DNA of 45,348 nucleotides from Bacteroides sp. (GTDB taxonomy: Bacteria > Bacteroidota > Bacteroidia > Bacteroidales > Bacteroidaceae): positions 1 through 45,348 of the forward strand of contig JAJQAY010000143.1 in NCBI GenBank assembly GCA_021203515.1, in the 5' to 3' direction. This document shows positions 26,887 to 36,331 of the stretch, piece by piece. Under the pieces are notes generated by a model that saw nothing but the letters and a program-made list of their open reading frames with translations, ran no database searches and had not been told where the DNA came from. A program made the position numbers and the translations under genes. Every line of letters begins with the position of its first letter. Within the stretch, counting starts at the first letter, position 1.

Positions 26887-28303
26887 TCAATAATAAACAG
26901 GTTTACCATTTTCAATTAGAAAAGGTCGTTGCATACGTCCCATATAAGTGTTACAATGTAATAAGAATAAAGTTTTTATAGGTACTTTGCCAAAATTGAG
27001 TGTATAGGAATCCGTAGGAGTTATATCTTTTAGTGGCTTCCATCCATTTTCCCAATAAAGAAGTGTATAAGATTCTGCATCTAACTTCAATACTTTCTTT
27101 ATATCATATAAATTAAGTCCATTCACTAATATTGAACACTGAGTTGGAACAATAACCCTAATGCTGTCCTTAGTAACTACAAACGGATTACCAGCAGGAA
27201 ACAAACCAGTAGAATTTCCTACCATTGGAAAATAGAGTAATCCACAAGATATTCGTGGATAAAAGACTTTTTTCTGCCTCACTATACCTTGAGCAACAAC
27301 TTCGAATTTTCCCCGATTGTACGTTGCTAAATATACAATCGAATCGGTCACTTGAATAGGAATTTGTACAATGCGAGAATTATAATATTCAGATGTCACA
27401 TTTACCAGTGTACGATTCATCAACTGTCCATTCCAGCGAGTCAGCTTTATTTTCTGCTTTGGCTGCAATTCATAGCAAACGCGTTGAACGAGTGGAGCAA
27501 TCCAGTTATTTCGCTCCGGCTCACGCTCATAAGGAGAGAAATAAATAAATTGATGATTTTCGTCAATAAAACTATTATAAGTATGTCCCCCATTAACTTT
27601 TCCATGATAAGGAATTATATCCAAATTGAGTGGAATACCAATGGCATGCATTTGTTGCATAGCATTCAATGCTAAGTGATCACATGTTCCCCACCCATTT
27701 TTTCTATCTGTTCAACCGAAAGATCACCTGGAATTTTATCAGCTCCATGGATATATTTTTTCCGAAATGAGAATTAAAATAAAAGACGATCTCCTTCATC
27801 GAAGCATTAGATTCAGCCAATGAATCAGCTATAGTTTTATAATGAGAATAATAAAATGCACGCCAAGCATCTAAGGGTTCCTGCTTTGTACGGTATGGCA
27901 AAATACTCCGGCAGAATTTATCAAAAGACAAATGCTTGCACCATGGATACTTTCTCCATACTTCAAATGCCATATCTATATTTTCTATCAAATATGGAGC
28001 CGTAATATGAGTTAAATCCGACTCCGGCTCCAACTGTAAAAAGGCACTATCCTTTCCTTGTTTTATATATCGAATAGTACCCTTTCCACGCATATTTTCA
28101 ATTAAAAAACAAGCTGCTCTCCTTTTAAGTAAGTCATCATGATAATGTAAAAGTACTTTTTCTAATTCTTTCCTATTCCCAGATGCCATAACTAAAGCCT
28201 GTTCTAGAGCATCGTTCGTATGAGTTGAACAAGAAGATGATATTATAAATAAAAGTACTAGGCCTATAATTAAATAGTATTTACAGAAGCTATTTATATT
28301 CAT
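26887..28303 (-). pseudogene. Transglutaminase-like lipoprotein, frameshifted twice
   Basis: Restored length 472 aa. It begins with a lipoprotein signal (LVLLFIISSSC). The first frame runs to 27704. Adding one A to the run read at 27756-27761 opens KKYIHGADKIPGDLSVEQIE. Adding one G to the run at 27689-27692 yields MGGGTCDHLALNAMQQ, restoring the catalytic Cys (TGT 27684-27682), and GGHTYNSF with the catalytic His follows. The segment YLIENIDMAFEVWRKYPWCK is a hallmark of this Bacteroidetes transglutaminase-like family. Both lesions are homopolymer -1. An intact protein would be an outer-surface or periplasmic Cys-His enzyme (peptidase-like or crosslinking); the substrate is unknown. Confidence 0.82.
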
Positions 28304-28740
28304 TCAAAGAATCAATTAATCTATGTAAAAAACCAATCTCGCTGAATTGGATTTGAAATTCAAGCCAACTAAACTTTTCTGATTAAACCTTACTTCTGTT
28401 CAACCTGCTTCTTCCTAGCTAGTGAACTTTCACAAAATTAAATAACAGCATCTAATCACACATATTATTATATTTAAATAATACATGGTAAATATACTAA
28501 ATTATTTAATATAACATATGAATATTATAAAATATTAAACTACAGCAACTACTTTATCCCACTATATCAACTGTAAAAACAACCAATTAATATCATAAGA
28601 TAAAATATAGAACACTAGTTTTTTAAATAAGATTTCTAGGAAGGATGCCTTCTCACTCTCATAAGTATCAGATATAATGCCAAATTTAGGTTAAGAATTT
28701 GGAGACGAACAGCATACAGATAGTTATTTCAAATAAAAGA
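28304..28740. other. AT-rich spacer, no gene seen
   Basis: About 440 bases of very AT-rich sequence between the transglutaminase start and the purA terminator. No ORF with a plausible start, no tRNA, and no clear TAnnTTTG promoter on the minus strand was found. It must hold the transglutaminase promoter, and it may mark the right border of the accessory block. Confidence 0.5.
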
Positions 28741-28799
28741 ACGGGATACACAGACATCCACGGTTCTAGAGATGAAACCGCAAAATCTGTGTGGCCCGT
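28741..28799 (-). terminator. purA terminator
   Basis: ACGGG-ACACAGA (28741-28754) pairs with TCTGTGTGGCCCGT (28786-28799), with inner CGGTT/AACCG pairing. On the minus strand it is followed by a T-rich stretch. It begins 23 bases after the purA stop. Confidence 0.7.
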
Positions 28800-28821
28800 A
28801 CCTAAGGTGTTTTAATCTATT

Positions 28822-30093
28822 TTATTCTCCGGTATATCGTTCGATGGTCTGTTCACGGTCAGGACCTAATGAAACAATCTTGATGGGCACACCAAGTTGC
28901 TCTTCCAGGAAAGAGAGATAGGCATTAAACTCTTCGGGGAATTCATCCTCGCTCTGCATCTTTGTCATATCCGTCTCCCAGCCGGGCAGCTCCACATACA
29001 CCGGTTCTACGCCGTCGGCAATATCGAACGGATAGTAATCAATCTCTTCGCCGTCCATCTTGTATGCCACGCAAGCCTTGATAGTTTCAAAAGAATCGAG
29101 CACGTCGCTCTTCATCATTATCAGTTTGGTTACACCGTCCACCATAATGGCATACTTCAATGCCACCAGGTCAATCCATCCGCAACGACGTTTGCGTCCG
29201 GTTACCGAACCGAATTCATGTCCCAACGTACAGATTTGGTCGCCAGTCTTATCAAACAATTCCGTAGGGAACGGACCGGCACCTACACGCGTGCAATATG
29301 CCTTGAAGATACCATATACTTCGCCTATCTTATTAGGAGCTACTCCCAGACCGGTGCAAGCACCCGCACAAACCGTATTGGAAGAAGTGACAAACGGATA
29401 AGAACCGAAGTCAATATCGAGCATCGTTCCCTGTGCACCTTCACACAACACTGATTTTCCGGCAGAAAGCAATCCGTTTATCTCATGTTCGCTATCCACC
29501 AAATTGAACTGCTTCAAGTATTCGATGCCTTCAAACCATACCTTTTCCAGCTCCGTCAAGTCGTAGTCATAATTCAGACTCTTCAAAATCTGCTCGTGAC
29601 GGGCTTTGGCTGCCGCATACTTCTTGTCGAAATCATGCAGAATATCACCGACACGCACACCGTTACGGCTCACCTTATCCGTATAAGTCGGGCCGATACC
29701 TTTACCGGTAGTCCCCACTTTCGCATCACCTTTCGCTGCTTCGTAAGCGGCATCCAGAATACGGTGGGTAGGCAGAATTAAATGAGCCTTCTTAGAGATA
29801 TGCAAGCGTTCCTTCAGGTTATGGCCCGACGCCTCCAATGCTTCTGCTTCCGCTTTAAAGAGAGCGGGGTCGAGTACCACACCGTTACCGATGATATTTA
29901 CCTTGTCACCTTGAAAAATTCCCGAAGGAATGGAACGGAGCACATACTTCTGGCCTTCGAACTCTAATGTATGTCCGGCATTCGGTCCACCTTGGAAACG
30001 TGCCACTACATCGTATCTCGGAGTTAATACGTCAACGACTTTGCCTTTGCCTTCGTCGCCCCATTGTAATCCTAATAGAATGTCTACTTTCAT
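28822..30093 (-). CDS. purA: Adenylosuccinate synthetase
   Basis: 423 aa, full length. It condenses IMP and aspartate with GTP hydrolysis to adenylosuccinate, the first committed step to AMP. The N-terminal GLQWGDEGKGKVVDVL P-loop, GGPNAGHT, TGKGIGPTYTDK and GSVTGRKRRCGW are diagnostic. Its ATG overlaps the end of the fur-family gene by 4 bases, so the two are translationally coupled under the upstream promoter. Confidence 0.97.
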   Translation of the reverse strand: MKVDILLGLQWGDEGKGKVVDVLTPRYDVVARFQGGPNAGHTLEFEGQKYVLRSIPSGIFQGDKVNIIGNGVVLDPALFKAEAEALEASGHNLKERLHISKKAHLILPTHRILDAAYEAAKGDAKVGTTGKGIGPTYTDKVSRNGVRVGDILHDFDKKYAAAKARHEQILKSLNYDYDLTELEKVWFEGIEYLKQFNLVDSEHEINGLLSAGKSVLCEGAQGTMLDIDFGSYPFVTSSNTVCAGACTGLGVAPNKIGEVYGIFKAYCTRVGAGPFPTELFDKTGDQICTLGHEFGSVTGRKRRCGWIDLVALKYAIMVDGVTKLIMMKSDVLDSFETIKACVAYKMDGEEIDYYPFDIADGVEPVYVELPGWETDMTKMQSEDEFPEEFNAYLSFLEEQLGVPIKIVSLGPDREQTIERYTGE

Positions 30094-30578
30094 TTTTCTT
30101 TCTTATGGTTATTATTTTTCTTCTTTCGTTTGTTAGCGCGGTCGCACTTGCTGCACAATCCATACATATATAATGAATAATGTGTCAGATTGAACCTACT
30201 CAACTTTGTATCCTCAACGGCACGTTGCAGCTCCTCATTCTGAAACTCGGTCACCTTGCCGCACTGCGTACAGATTTGGTGGTGATGCGTATCACGATTA
30301 TAGCTTTTTTCGTATTGGGAGGAGTTTCCGAACTGGTGCTTAATGACCAGCCGTGCATTGATAAGCAATATGATAGTGTTGTAGAGCGTCGCCCGACTGA
30401 CACGGAAATTCTCCTGATCGGCCATCAGTGAATAAAGCGTGTCGATGTCAAAATGTCCGTCAATGGAATAAATAGTGTCGAGTATGGCATAGCGCTCGGG
30501 AGTCTTCCGATACCCGTTCGTATTGAGATATTCGGTGAATATCTGCTTAACCGTATCTTTCACATTCTGACTTTCCAT
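30090..30578 (-). CDS. Fur-family metal/peroxide regulator
   Basis: 162 aa. The N-terminal winged helix (YRKTPERYAILDTIYSIDGH, VSRATLYNTIILL) is followed by a dimerisation domain with HHHQICTQCGKVTEF and a second CSKC pair, consistent with a structural zinc site. Whether it senses iron, zinc or peroxide (Fur, Zur or PerR) is not decided by these residues. A Lys/Asn-rich tail ends in the ATGA overlap with purA. It is first in the two-gene operon. Confidence 0.9.
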   Translation of the reverse strand: MESQNVKDTVKQIFTEYLNTNGYRKTPERYAILDTIYSIDGHFDIDTLYSLMADQENFRVSRATLYNTIILLINARLVIKHQFGNSSQYEKSYNRDTHHHQICTQCGKVTEFQNEELQRAVEDTKLSRFNLTHYSLYMYGLCSKCDRANKRKKKNNNHKKEK

Positions 30579-30604
30579 TTGACGGCGCAGTTTTTTACAG
30601 CCAA

Positions 30605-30634
30605 CAAAGTTAAACCTTTTTTGCGGAAAGCAAA
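30605..30634 (-). promoter_or_regulatory. Promoter of the fur-purA operon
   Basis: Minus strand TTTG (30634-30631), 18 bases, TAACTTTG (30612-30605). The ATG of the fur-family gene is 27 bases downstream. Confidence 0.6.
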
Positions 30635-30667
30635 CGAGAAAGGGGAAAAAATAAGGAATAGAGTAAT

Positions 30668-30716
30668 AAGGTGGTAAGGCGTTAGGGTTATTTCACCTTA
30701 TCACCCTATCACCTCC
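30668..30716. repeat. AGGTGATAAGG micro-repeat inverted repeat
   Basis: Left words aaggtgg/taagg/agggt are mirrored by right words accttatcaccctatcacct around TTATTTC. The stop of the alkylation-repair-like gene (TGA at 30703-30701) and its last codons lie in the right arm. It probably acts as the 3' hairpin of that operon. Confidence 0.75.
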
Positions 30717-31378
30717 TCTTTTACCGCTTTATACAGCAACCGTTCCGCTTCCAATTCGGAGTTTTCCATCTCCTCCACCCTACGGCAAACCAGAAATGCG
30801 TTCTCTTCAGCGTGCTGCATGAAGCGGCGGAGCGCAACCATCACGGCATTGCGCACGTGGTAGGAACCGGAAAGGAAAGCAGCGACGGCCTGGTCGAGAA
30901 ACTCGTTCTCAACGCGCTCGTTCATATCTCCTTTCTTGGCCAACAGGCGGGCAATTGTCAGGAAACCACAGACTTGAACATATTCCCTTTCATCGGCAAT
31001 CCAATGCAAAGACTTGGCCGGTGCATAGGGCAAATGCTGAAAAAGGTTCATGCAAGTGAGTTCGGCTATCTCTATATTGCGAATATCTTCCAGCCAAATA
31101 TCGGCAATCTCGGGAAAGAAGCTATCCACCGGTTGCAAAAGCCCTGCAAGGATTTTGCACTCCCGAATGTCTTCTTTCCAAAGCGCCTGCGCCAGTGCAT
31201 GATTTTTTTCATAAGCGGTGGCAATGCTCTTGATGCGGGGAAGTTCCACGCCGAAGTTCAGCTTATAAACCAAGCCTTTCTCGCGCATACTTTGGGACAC
31301 AGCCCCGTTCATGGAGAGACGGAGCTGTGTTTTAATATCTTTCAACTGCTGATGCAATTGTTCGTTTGAATCTATCAT
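30701..31378 (-). CDS. DNA alkylation repair (AlkD-like HEAT-repeat) protein
   Basis: 225 aa from the ATG at 31378, which I prefer because the 27 preceding codons read into the end of the upstream peptidase gene. All-helical: REKGLVYKLNFGVELPRIKS, IRECKILAGLLQPVDSF and SYHVRNAVMVALRRFM resemble the HEAT/ARM repeats of the AlkC/AlkD superfamily, which excises alkylated bases. Key catalytic residues cannot be confirmed by eye, so the function is tentative. It follows the dipeptidyl peptidase III gene by 7 bases (same operon). The C-terminus and stop lie in a micro-repeat. Confidence 0.7.
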   Translation of the reverse strand: MIDSNEQLHQQLKDIKTQLRLSMNGAVSQSMREKGLVYKLNFGVELPRIKSIATAYEKNHALAQALWKEDIRECKILAGLLQPVDSFFPEIADIWLEDIRNIEIAELTCMNLFQHLPYAPAKSLHWIADEREYVQVCGFLTIARLLAKKGDMNERVENEFLDQAVAAFLSGSYHVRNAVMVALRRFMQHAEENAFLVCRRVEEMENSELEAERLLYKAVKEEVIG

Positions 31379-31385
31379 ATACTTA

Positions 31386-33434
31386 TTAATTATTGATGGA
31401 GGGCAAAGTGGAATAATCCTTGCTATAGCGCAACATTTGTTCTGGATAGCCCTCGTCATACATCACTTTGACATCTACAATCTCGCCATCGGCATTCTTC
31501 ACAGCCTCATACTTGGGATTGATAAATCCTTTATAGGGAGCCAGGTTCAGCTTTTTATAGTGTTCCAAGACCTCTGCATGCAGGGTGGGGTCTACTTTTA
31601 CAGCATACGTTTCCACCAAATCATGAGTACCTGCATAGTCTCCGGTAGATTTAATACGTTGGATTTCAGCAAGTAATTCACCGAACAACTCACGCAGCTT
31701 TTCATAATCGTTCACTACCACATAAGTCTTTCCGTCTCTCTTCACCAGTTCCACCACTTTATCGGCAGAGCCTTTTTCAAATATCCAACGGGCAATGAGC
31801 CGACGGTTGCGCATGTGTGCTTCTTCCACACTGTTACCCGGCTGGAGGCGTACGAGTTGCGTCATCAAGCCATTCATCAGATACGTATAGTATTGGGCTT
31901 TGTAGGCTTCGGCACTCGGAAGAAGTTCCAGTTCCACCAGCTTGGGGTCGGCTACGTAATAAAGACCGAACAAATCGGCACGCGCCTCCTCGATAGTAGA
32001 GCCGTAAGCTTTCAACGCATCAGGGTCTACACCCGGAAGCAGTTTGCCCGAGCCATGTCCTAGACATTCGTGCAGGTCGGTATGCAGTTTGTCGGCGAGG
32101 TCGGAATACTTATCTATCAGTTCCAATTCGGCATGGCTATAGACGAACTCCTCATTGAAGCCGTTGCCGTGTGCCGCCTTGTTGTAAGCATCCGTGATAT
32201 TGCCGATAGTGACAGATTTGGAGCCGTGATGGCTGCGTATCCAGTTGGCATTGGGCAGATTGATGCCGATAGCCGTCGACGGATATAAATTACCGGCAAG
32301 AATAGCCGCCGTAATCACTTTGGCTGAAACACCTTTCACTTCCTCTTTCTTGAATTGTTTGTCCACTGGAGAGTGGTCTTCAAACCATTGTGCATTGCTG
32401 CTGATGGTTTCCGTGCGGCGGGTAGCTTCCAAGTCCTTGAAGTTCACCAGGGACTCCCAACTGGCTTTCATGCCCAACGAGTCTCCGTAGTTCTCCGTAA
32501 ATCCGTTCACAAAGTCGATGCGCGAATTCAAATCTTTCACCCAAAGAATAGCATAATCATCGAACGTCTTCAAGTCACCGGTTTCATAAAACTCAATCAA
32601 CTTGGCAATAACCGCTTTTTGCTCGGGTGTTTCTGCCACGCCTTCCGCCTTCTTCAGCCAATATACGATTTTCTCGATAGCCGGTCCGCACAGACCGCCC
32701 ACCTTCCATACCTTTTCCTGAATTTTACCGTCCACTTTCACCAGGCGACTGTTCAAGCCGTAAGAGATGGGGGGGTTCGTCCTTCGGGTCTTTCATCGCA
32801 TTATAAAAGTCTTCGGCTTCCTTCTGCGTGACACCGTCGTAGTAATTGCATGCAGAAGTCAGCACCAAGTCTTCACCCGCAGCCTGATTGACTCGCTTCG
32901 GCATCACTTTAGGGTCGAAAATGACGAGAAATACCTCCTAACAAAGTTGCTCCACCGTCTGCCCCTGTGCAAGCGGAAGTGTGGAGGCATCTACGCTCAG
33001 CAAGGCCTGCTTGAAGAATTCGGGAGTAAAGCCCGGAACAAACTTCTCGCTGCCATAATGATGATGGATACCGTTGGAGAACCATACCCGTTTCAGATAC
33101 ACTTCCATCGCCTTGAAGTCGGGGATATTCTTATCGCCCGCATAGCCGGTGTAGACAGCTTCCAACATACGGCGAATTCTTAAATTGTATTTTCCGTTCT
33201 GGTCGAACAGAATATACCGCCCTTGCAAAGCGGCCTCCGTGAGATAATAAACTAATTCCTTCTGCTTGAGAGACAAATCCTCAAAGCCCGGTACGCGATA
33301 GCGTAAAATCTGTAAATCTGCAAATTGTTCCACTGTATAATTGAATTTTTCTGCCTCGACAGTAGTTTTCGGTGTTCCACCGCATGCAGTCAGTAAAGAC
33401 AGGACGGCCACCAGAGAAATAAGTTGTTTTTCAT
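31386..33434 (-). pseudogene. Dipeptidyl peptidase III (M49) lipoprotein, three lesions
   Basis: Restored length 682 codons. The zinc motif HECLGH (32072-32055) and EEARADLFGLYY identify family M49, which removes dipeptides from peptide N-termini. Lesions on the minus strand are as follows. (1) A five-A run at 33431-33427 should be six to join MKKQLISLVAVL to the lipobox LLTAC. (2) An in-frame TAG at 32940-32938 stands where relatives have Lys; reading continues EVFLVIFDPKVMPKRVNQ. (3) Seven Cs at 32775-32769 should be six, giving DEPPISYGLNSRLV. The nonsense codon is not a homopolymer artefact. The gene is probably inactive unless all three are base-calling errors. Confidence 0.9.
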
Positions 33435-33489
33435 ATGCGGGAAGAAGCGTTAATTGGTATTAGAAAGTATAGCCGGCATTAAAATGACA

Positions 33490-33532
33490 AAAGGAAGTAT
33501 CCCGGAATGATATTCCGGAATATTTCCTTTTT
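33490..33532. terminator. Terminator of the AraC-type gene
   Basis: AAAGGAAgTATcCCGGAAT and its near-complement ATTCCGGaATaTTTCCTTT form a long hairpin with T-rich ends, 20 bases after the AraC-type gene stop. It also insulates the peptidase promoter. Confidence 0.85.
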
Positions 33533-33551
33533 ATAGGTTCAATAACACTGA

Positions 33552-34016
33552 TTATTTCTTTTTCTCCAAATGTTTCTTGCGATAGTCATTCGGTGTCTCC
33601 CCTACATTCTTATAGAATGCGGCATAAAACGACTGACGGTTGGCAAAGCCAACCATAGTGCTGATTTCTTCTACATTCTTGTCAGCGTATCTTTTGTCTG
33701 TCAATAAATGCAAAGCATCCTTCACTCTATATTCGTTCAACAAACAAGAATAATTCATACCAAAGCGCGAATTTACGACTGCCGACAAATAACGGGTATT
33801 GGTCTGCAATTCTTTCGCCAAATCTTTAGCTGAATAATCAGGGTCTCTGTACTTCTTTTGCACAACAATGATATTCAATATCTTGTCATACAACTCATCT
33901 GCCAGTTCCGGACGAATTAAGGAACGATAGGCAGCTCTCTTCTCTTTCTTTTCGCGCAGGTTGTAGGGACGCTTCTTTGGCGTCATATCCTGTGCTTTGT
34001 TTTCTAAATCACTCAT
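33552..34016 (-). CDS. AraC-type DNA-binding protein (HTH domain only)
   Basis: 154 aa. A basic N-terminus (PKKRPYNLREKKEKRAAYRS) precedes a two-HTH AraC domain (residues about 50-148: YSAKDLAKELQTNTRYLSAV and EISTMVGFANRQSFYAAFYKN, then GETPNDYRKKH). There is no sensor domain, so it probably responds to abundance or to a partner protein. Single gene, divergent from recQ. Target unknown. Confidence 0.88.
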   Translation of the reverse strand: MSDLENKAQDMTPKKRPYNLREKKEKRAAYRSLIRPELADELYDKILNIIVVQKKYRDPDYSAKDLAKELQTNTRYLSAVVNSRFGMNYSCLLNEYRVKDALHLLTDKRYADKNVEEISTMVGFANRQSFYAAFYKNVGETPNDYRKKHLEKKK

Positions 34017-34069
34017 TGAATCAACTGGTTAGGGTTGTTTAAAAATAGAGTTCTAGAGGATTTTTCCCT

Positions 34070-34086
34070 AGACTTTACAAAAGTCT
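34070..34086. promoter_or_regulatory. Short palindrome upstream of the AraC-type gene
   Basis: AGACTTT (34070-34076) and AAAGTCT (34080-34086) form a 7-bp inverted repeat 53 bases before the AraC-type ATG, in the divergent control region with recQ. It is a possible regulator site; no experimental parallel is known to me. Confidence 0.3.
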
Positions 34087-34236
34087 GACATTTTTTTTTA
34101 ATACGCAACTTTTCGCGTACATATTTTTGATGTGTAAACAAGGAAAAACGTTCAAAATAGGCGGACATATATTTTTCATAAGATTATTTAACGTTTTCGC
34201 CTTAATCGGACAAGTGCTAATCTGGCAAGCATAGTA

Positions 34237-34269
34237 TTCGCGTTATATACAATAAATAATGTACCTTTG
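34237..34269 (+). promoter_or_regulatory. recQ promoter
   Basis: TTCG (34237-34240), 21 bases, TACCTTTG (34262-34269). The -7 box contains the TTG at 34267 that could be mistaken for a start codon, so translation must begin at ATG 34297. Confidence 0.65.
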
Positions 34270-34296
34270 CTCCCTGAAAACATACCTTTATCAATT

Positions 34297-36108
34297 ATGC
34301 TACAAACGCTCAAAACATACTTCGGTTACGACAGTTTCCGCCCCTTGCAGGAAGACATCATCCGCCATATTCTAGCCGGAAAAGACACACTTGTGCTGAT
34401 GCCGACCGGTGGCGGCAAATCCATCTGCTACCAGCTTCCGGCACTGCTGCGCGAGGGTACGGCCGTGGTTGTTTCTCCTCTCATCTCGCTGATGAAAGAC
34501 CAGGTTGAAGCTCTGTGTTCCAACGGAGTTGCCGCCGGGGCACTGAACAGCAGCAACGATGAAACGGAAAATGCCGCCCTGCGTCGCGCCTGCATGGAGG
34601 GGAAGCTGAAGTTGCTGTATATTTCACCGGAGAAGCTGATTGCCGAAGCCGGCTATCTGCTACGGGATATGCACATCTCGCTTTTTGCGATTGACGAGGC
34701 GCACTGTATCTCGCAATGGGGACATGATTTCCGCCCGGAATATGCGCAACTCGGACTTCTGCACCAACAGTTTCCCGAGGTGCCCATCATTGCCCTGACG
34801 GCTACTGCCGACAAGATTACCCGCGAGGACATTATTAAACAACTTCAGTTAAATCAGCCCCGTATATTTATATCATCTTTCGACCGGCCTAATCTGAGCC
34901 TTGCCGTAAAAAGAGGGTATCAGCAAAAAGAGAAAACAAAGACAATTCTTGACTTTATCGCCCGGCACCCCGGAGAAAGCGGCATTATTTACTGCATGAG
35001 CCGCAGTAAAACGGAGTCGGTTGCACAGATGTTGCAGAAGCAAGGTATCCGTGCGGCGGTCTATCACGCAAGTTTGTCTTCCGCCCGTAGGGACGAAGCA
35101 CAGGATGACTTCATCAATGACCGTGTGCAGGTGGTGTGTGCCACCATCGCCTTTGGTATGGGGATTGACAAGAGTAATGTGCGTTGGGTCATTCACTATA
35201 ATTTACCCAAAAGCATCGAGAGTTTCTATCAGGAGATAGGGCGTGCCGGACGCGACGGGATGCCTAGCGACACTTTACTGTTTTACTCGCTGGCAGATCT
35301 TATTCTGCTTACCAAGTTTGCCACAGAAAGCGGTCAGAAAAACATTAATATAGAGAAGCTGCAACGCATGCAGCAGTATGCGGAAGCCGACATTTGCCGG
35401 CGTAGGATACTGTTAAGTTATTTCGGGGAGACGGCAGACCATGATTGCGGAAACTGCGACGTATGCAAAAATCCTCCCGAACGCTTTGACGGAACCATTA
35501 TCGTGCAAAAGGCCTTGAGTGCCATCGCCCGTTCCAACCAACAAATCGGCACCGGTGTATTGGTGGACATCCTGAGAGGAAACATGAGTGCCGAAGTCAC
35601 CGACAAAGGATACCAGCACTTGAAAACATTCGGTGCGGGACGCGAAGTTCCGGCACGCGACTGGCACGATTATTTGTTACAGATGTTGCAACTCGGATAT
35701 TTTAAGATTGCCTACAACGAGAATAATCACCTGAAGATTACTTCCATAGGAAATGATATTCTCTTTGGTAGAACTTCCGCACAACTGGTAGTCATTCGCC
35801 ACGAAGAACCCGCCACAAACAAGCGGGCACGCAAGCAGAAAGCACCGGCTCCCGTCAGGGAGCTTCCATTGGGACTACCGAATACGGAAAACGAAGACCT
35901 CTTCGAGGCCTTACGGCAGCTTCGCAAGCGCCTTGCCGATGAGGAAGCATTGCCGGCATACATCGTCCTATCCGACAAGGTGCTTCATCTCCTCAGCACT
36001 TCACGCCCCACTACGATTGAGGAGTTCGGAAATATCAGCGGCATCGGGGAATATAAAAAGAAGAAATACGGGAAGGAGTTTATTCAGTTGATACAGAAGT
36101 ATGTCTGA
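34297..36108 (+). CDS. recQ: ATP-dependent DNA helicase RecQ
   Basis: 603 aa, 3'-5' helicase for recombination and fork repair. Walker A TGGGKS (residues 37-42), DEAH in AIDEAHCISQWGHDF, motif VI YQEIGRAGRDG, a zinc cluster (ICRRR...DCGNCDVC), the winged-helix RQC (about 410-500) and a C-terminal HRDC domain (about 525-603: LFEALRQLRKRLADEE ... SGIGEYKKKKYG) are all present. The ATG at 34297 is chosen over the in-frame TTG at 34267 because the latter lies in the -7 promoter box. Monocistronic. Confidence 0.97.
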   Translation: MLQTLKTYFGYDSFRPLQEDIIRHILAGKDTLVLMPTGGGKSICYQLPALLREGTAVVVSPLISLMKDQVEALCSNGVAAGALNSSNDETENAALRRACMEGKLKLLYISPEKLIAEAGYLLRDMHISLFAIDEAHCISQWGHDFRPEYAQLGLLHQQFPEVPIIALTATADKITREDIIKQLQLNQPRIFISSFDRPNLSLAVKRGYQQKEKTKTILDFIARHPGESGIIYCMSRSKTESVAQMLQKQGIRAAVYHASLSSARRDEAQDDFINDRVQVVCATIAFGMGIDKSNVRWVIHYNLPKSIESFYQEIGRAGRDGMPSDTLLFYSLADLILLTKFATESGQKNINIEKLQRMQQYAEADICRRRILLSYFGETADHDCGNCDVCKNPPERFDGTIIVQKALSAIARSNQQIGTGVLVDILRGNMSAEVTDKGYQHLKTFGAGREVPARDWHDYLLQMLQLGYFKIAYNENNHLKITSIGNDILFGRTSAQLVVIRHEEPATNKRARKQKAPAPVRELPLGLPNTENEDLFEALRQLRKRLADEEALPAYIVLSDKVLHLLSTSRPTTIEEFGNISGIGEYKKKKYGKEFIQLIQKYV

Positions 36109-36180
36109 GGGGAAAGAAGAAAAGGAATATAGTCTTATTCCTTTAACTCATATCCTTTCTTACTGAAAGTCTCCTATACT

Positions 36181-36253
36181 CACTGCACAAGATGGCATCT
36201 TATGCTACACAAGTTGGCATCTTGTGCTGCATAAGATGCCATCTTGTGCAGTG
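36181..36253. repeat. 24-bp perfect inverted repeat made of 22-bp tandem units
   Basis: Positions 36181-36204 and 36230-36253 are perfect reverse complements (24 bp). The whole segment is also three tandem copies of a 22-base unit close to GCTGCACAAGATGGCATCTT plus two bases, because each unit carries its own AAGATGgCATCTT palindrome. It lies between convergent recQ and the TPR gene, the position of a shared terminator, but lacks a T-run. Outer flanks (36136-36172 and 36262-36292) show further loose complementarity. Confidence 0.9.
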
Positions 36254-36331
36254 AACATAAGTATGGAAAGAATAAAGAGATAGTAAGAAGAGATACGAGC
36301 ATAGGCAGGGAGGACGAAAAGCAATAAAGAG

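Noticed and set aside
28304..28740. Hidden small peptide or RNA gene in the AT-rich spacer
   Set aside because: No ORF with a plausible start and ribosome site, and no tRNA-like fold, was found on either strand.
34267..34296. TTG start for RecQ
   Set aside because: The TTG lies in the TACCTTTG -7 promoter box; RecQ homology begins at the ATG 34297.
36181..36253. CRISPR-like array
   Set aside because: The three units are contiguous without spacers and are palindromic; no cas gene is present.
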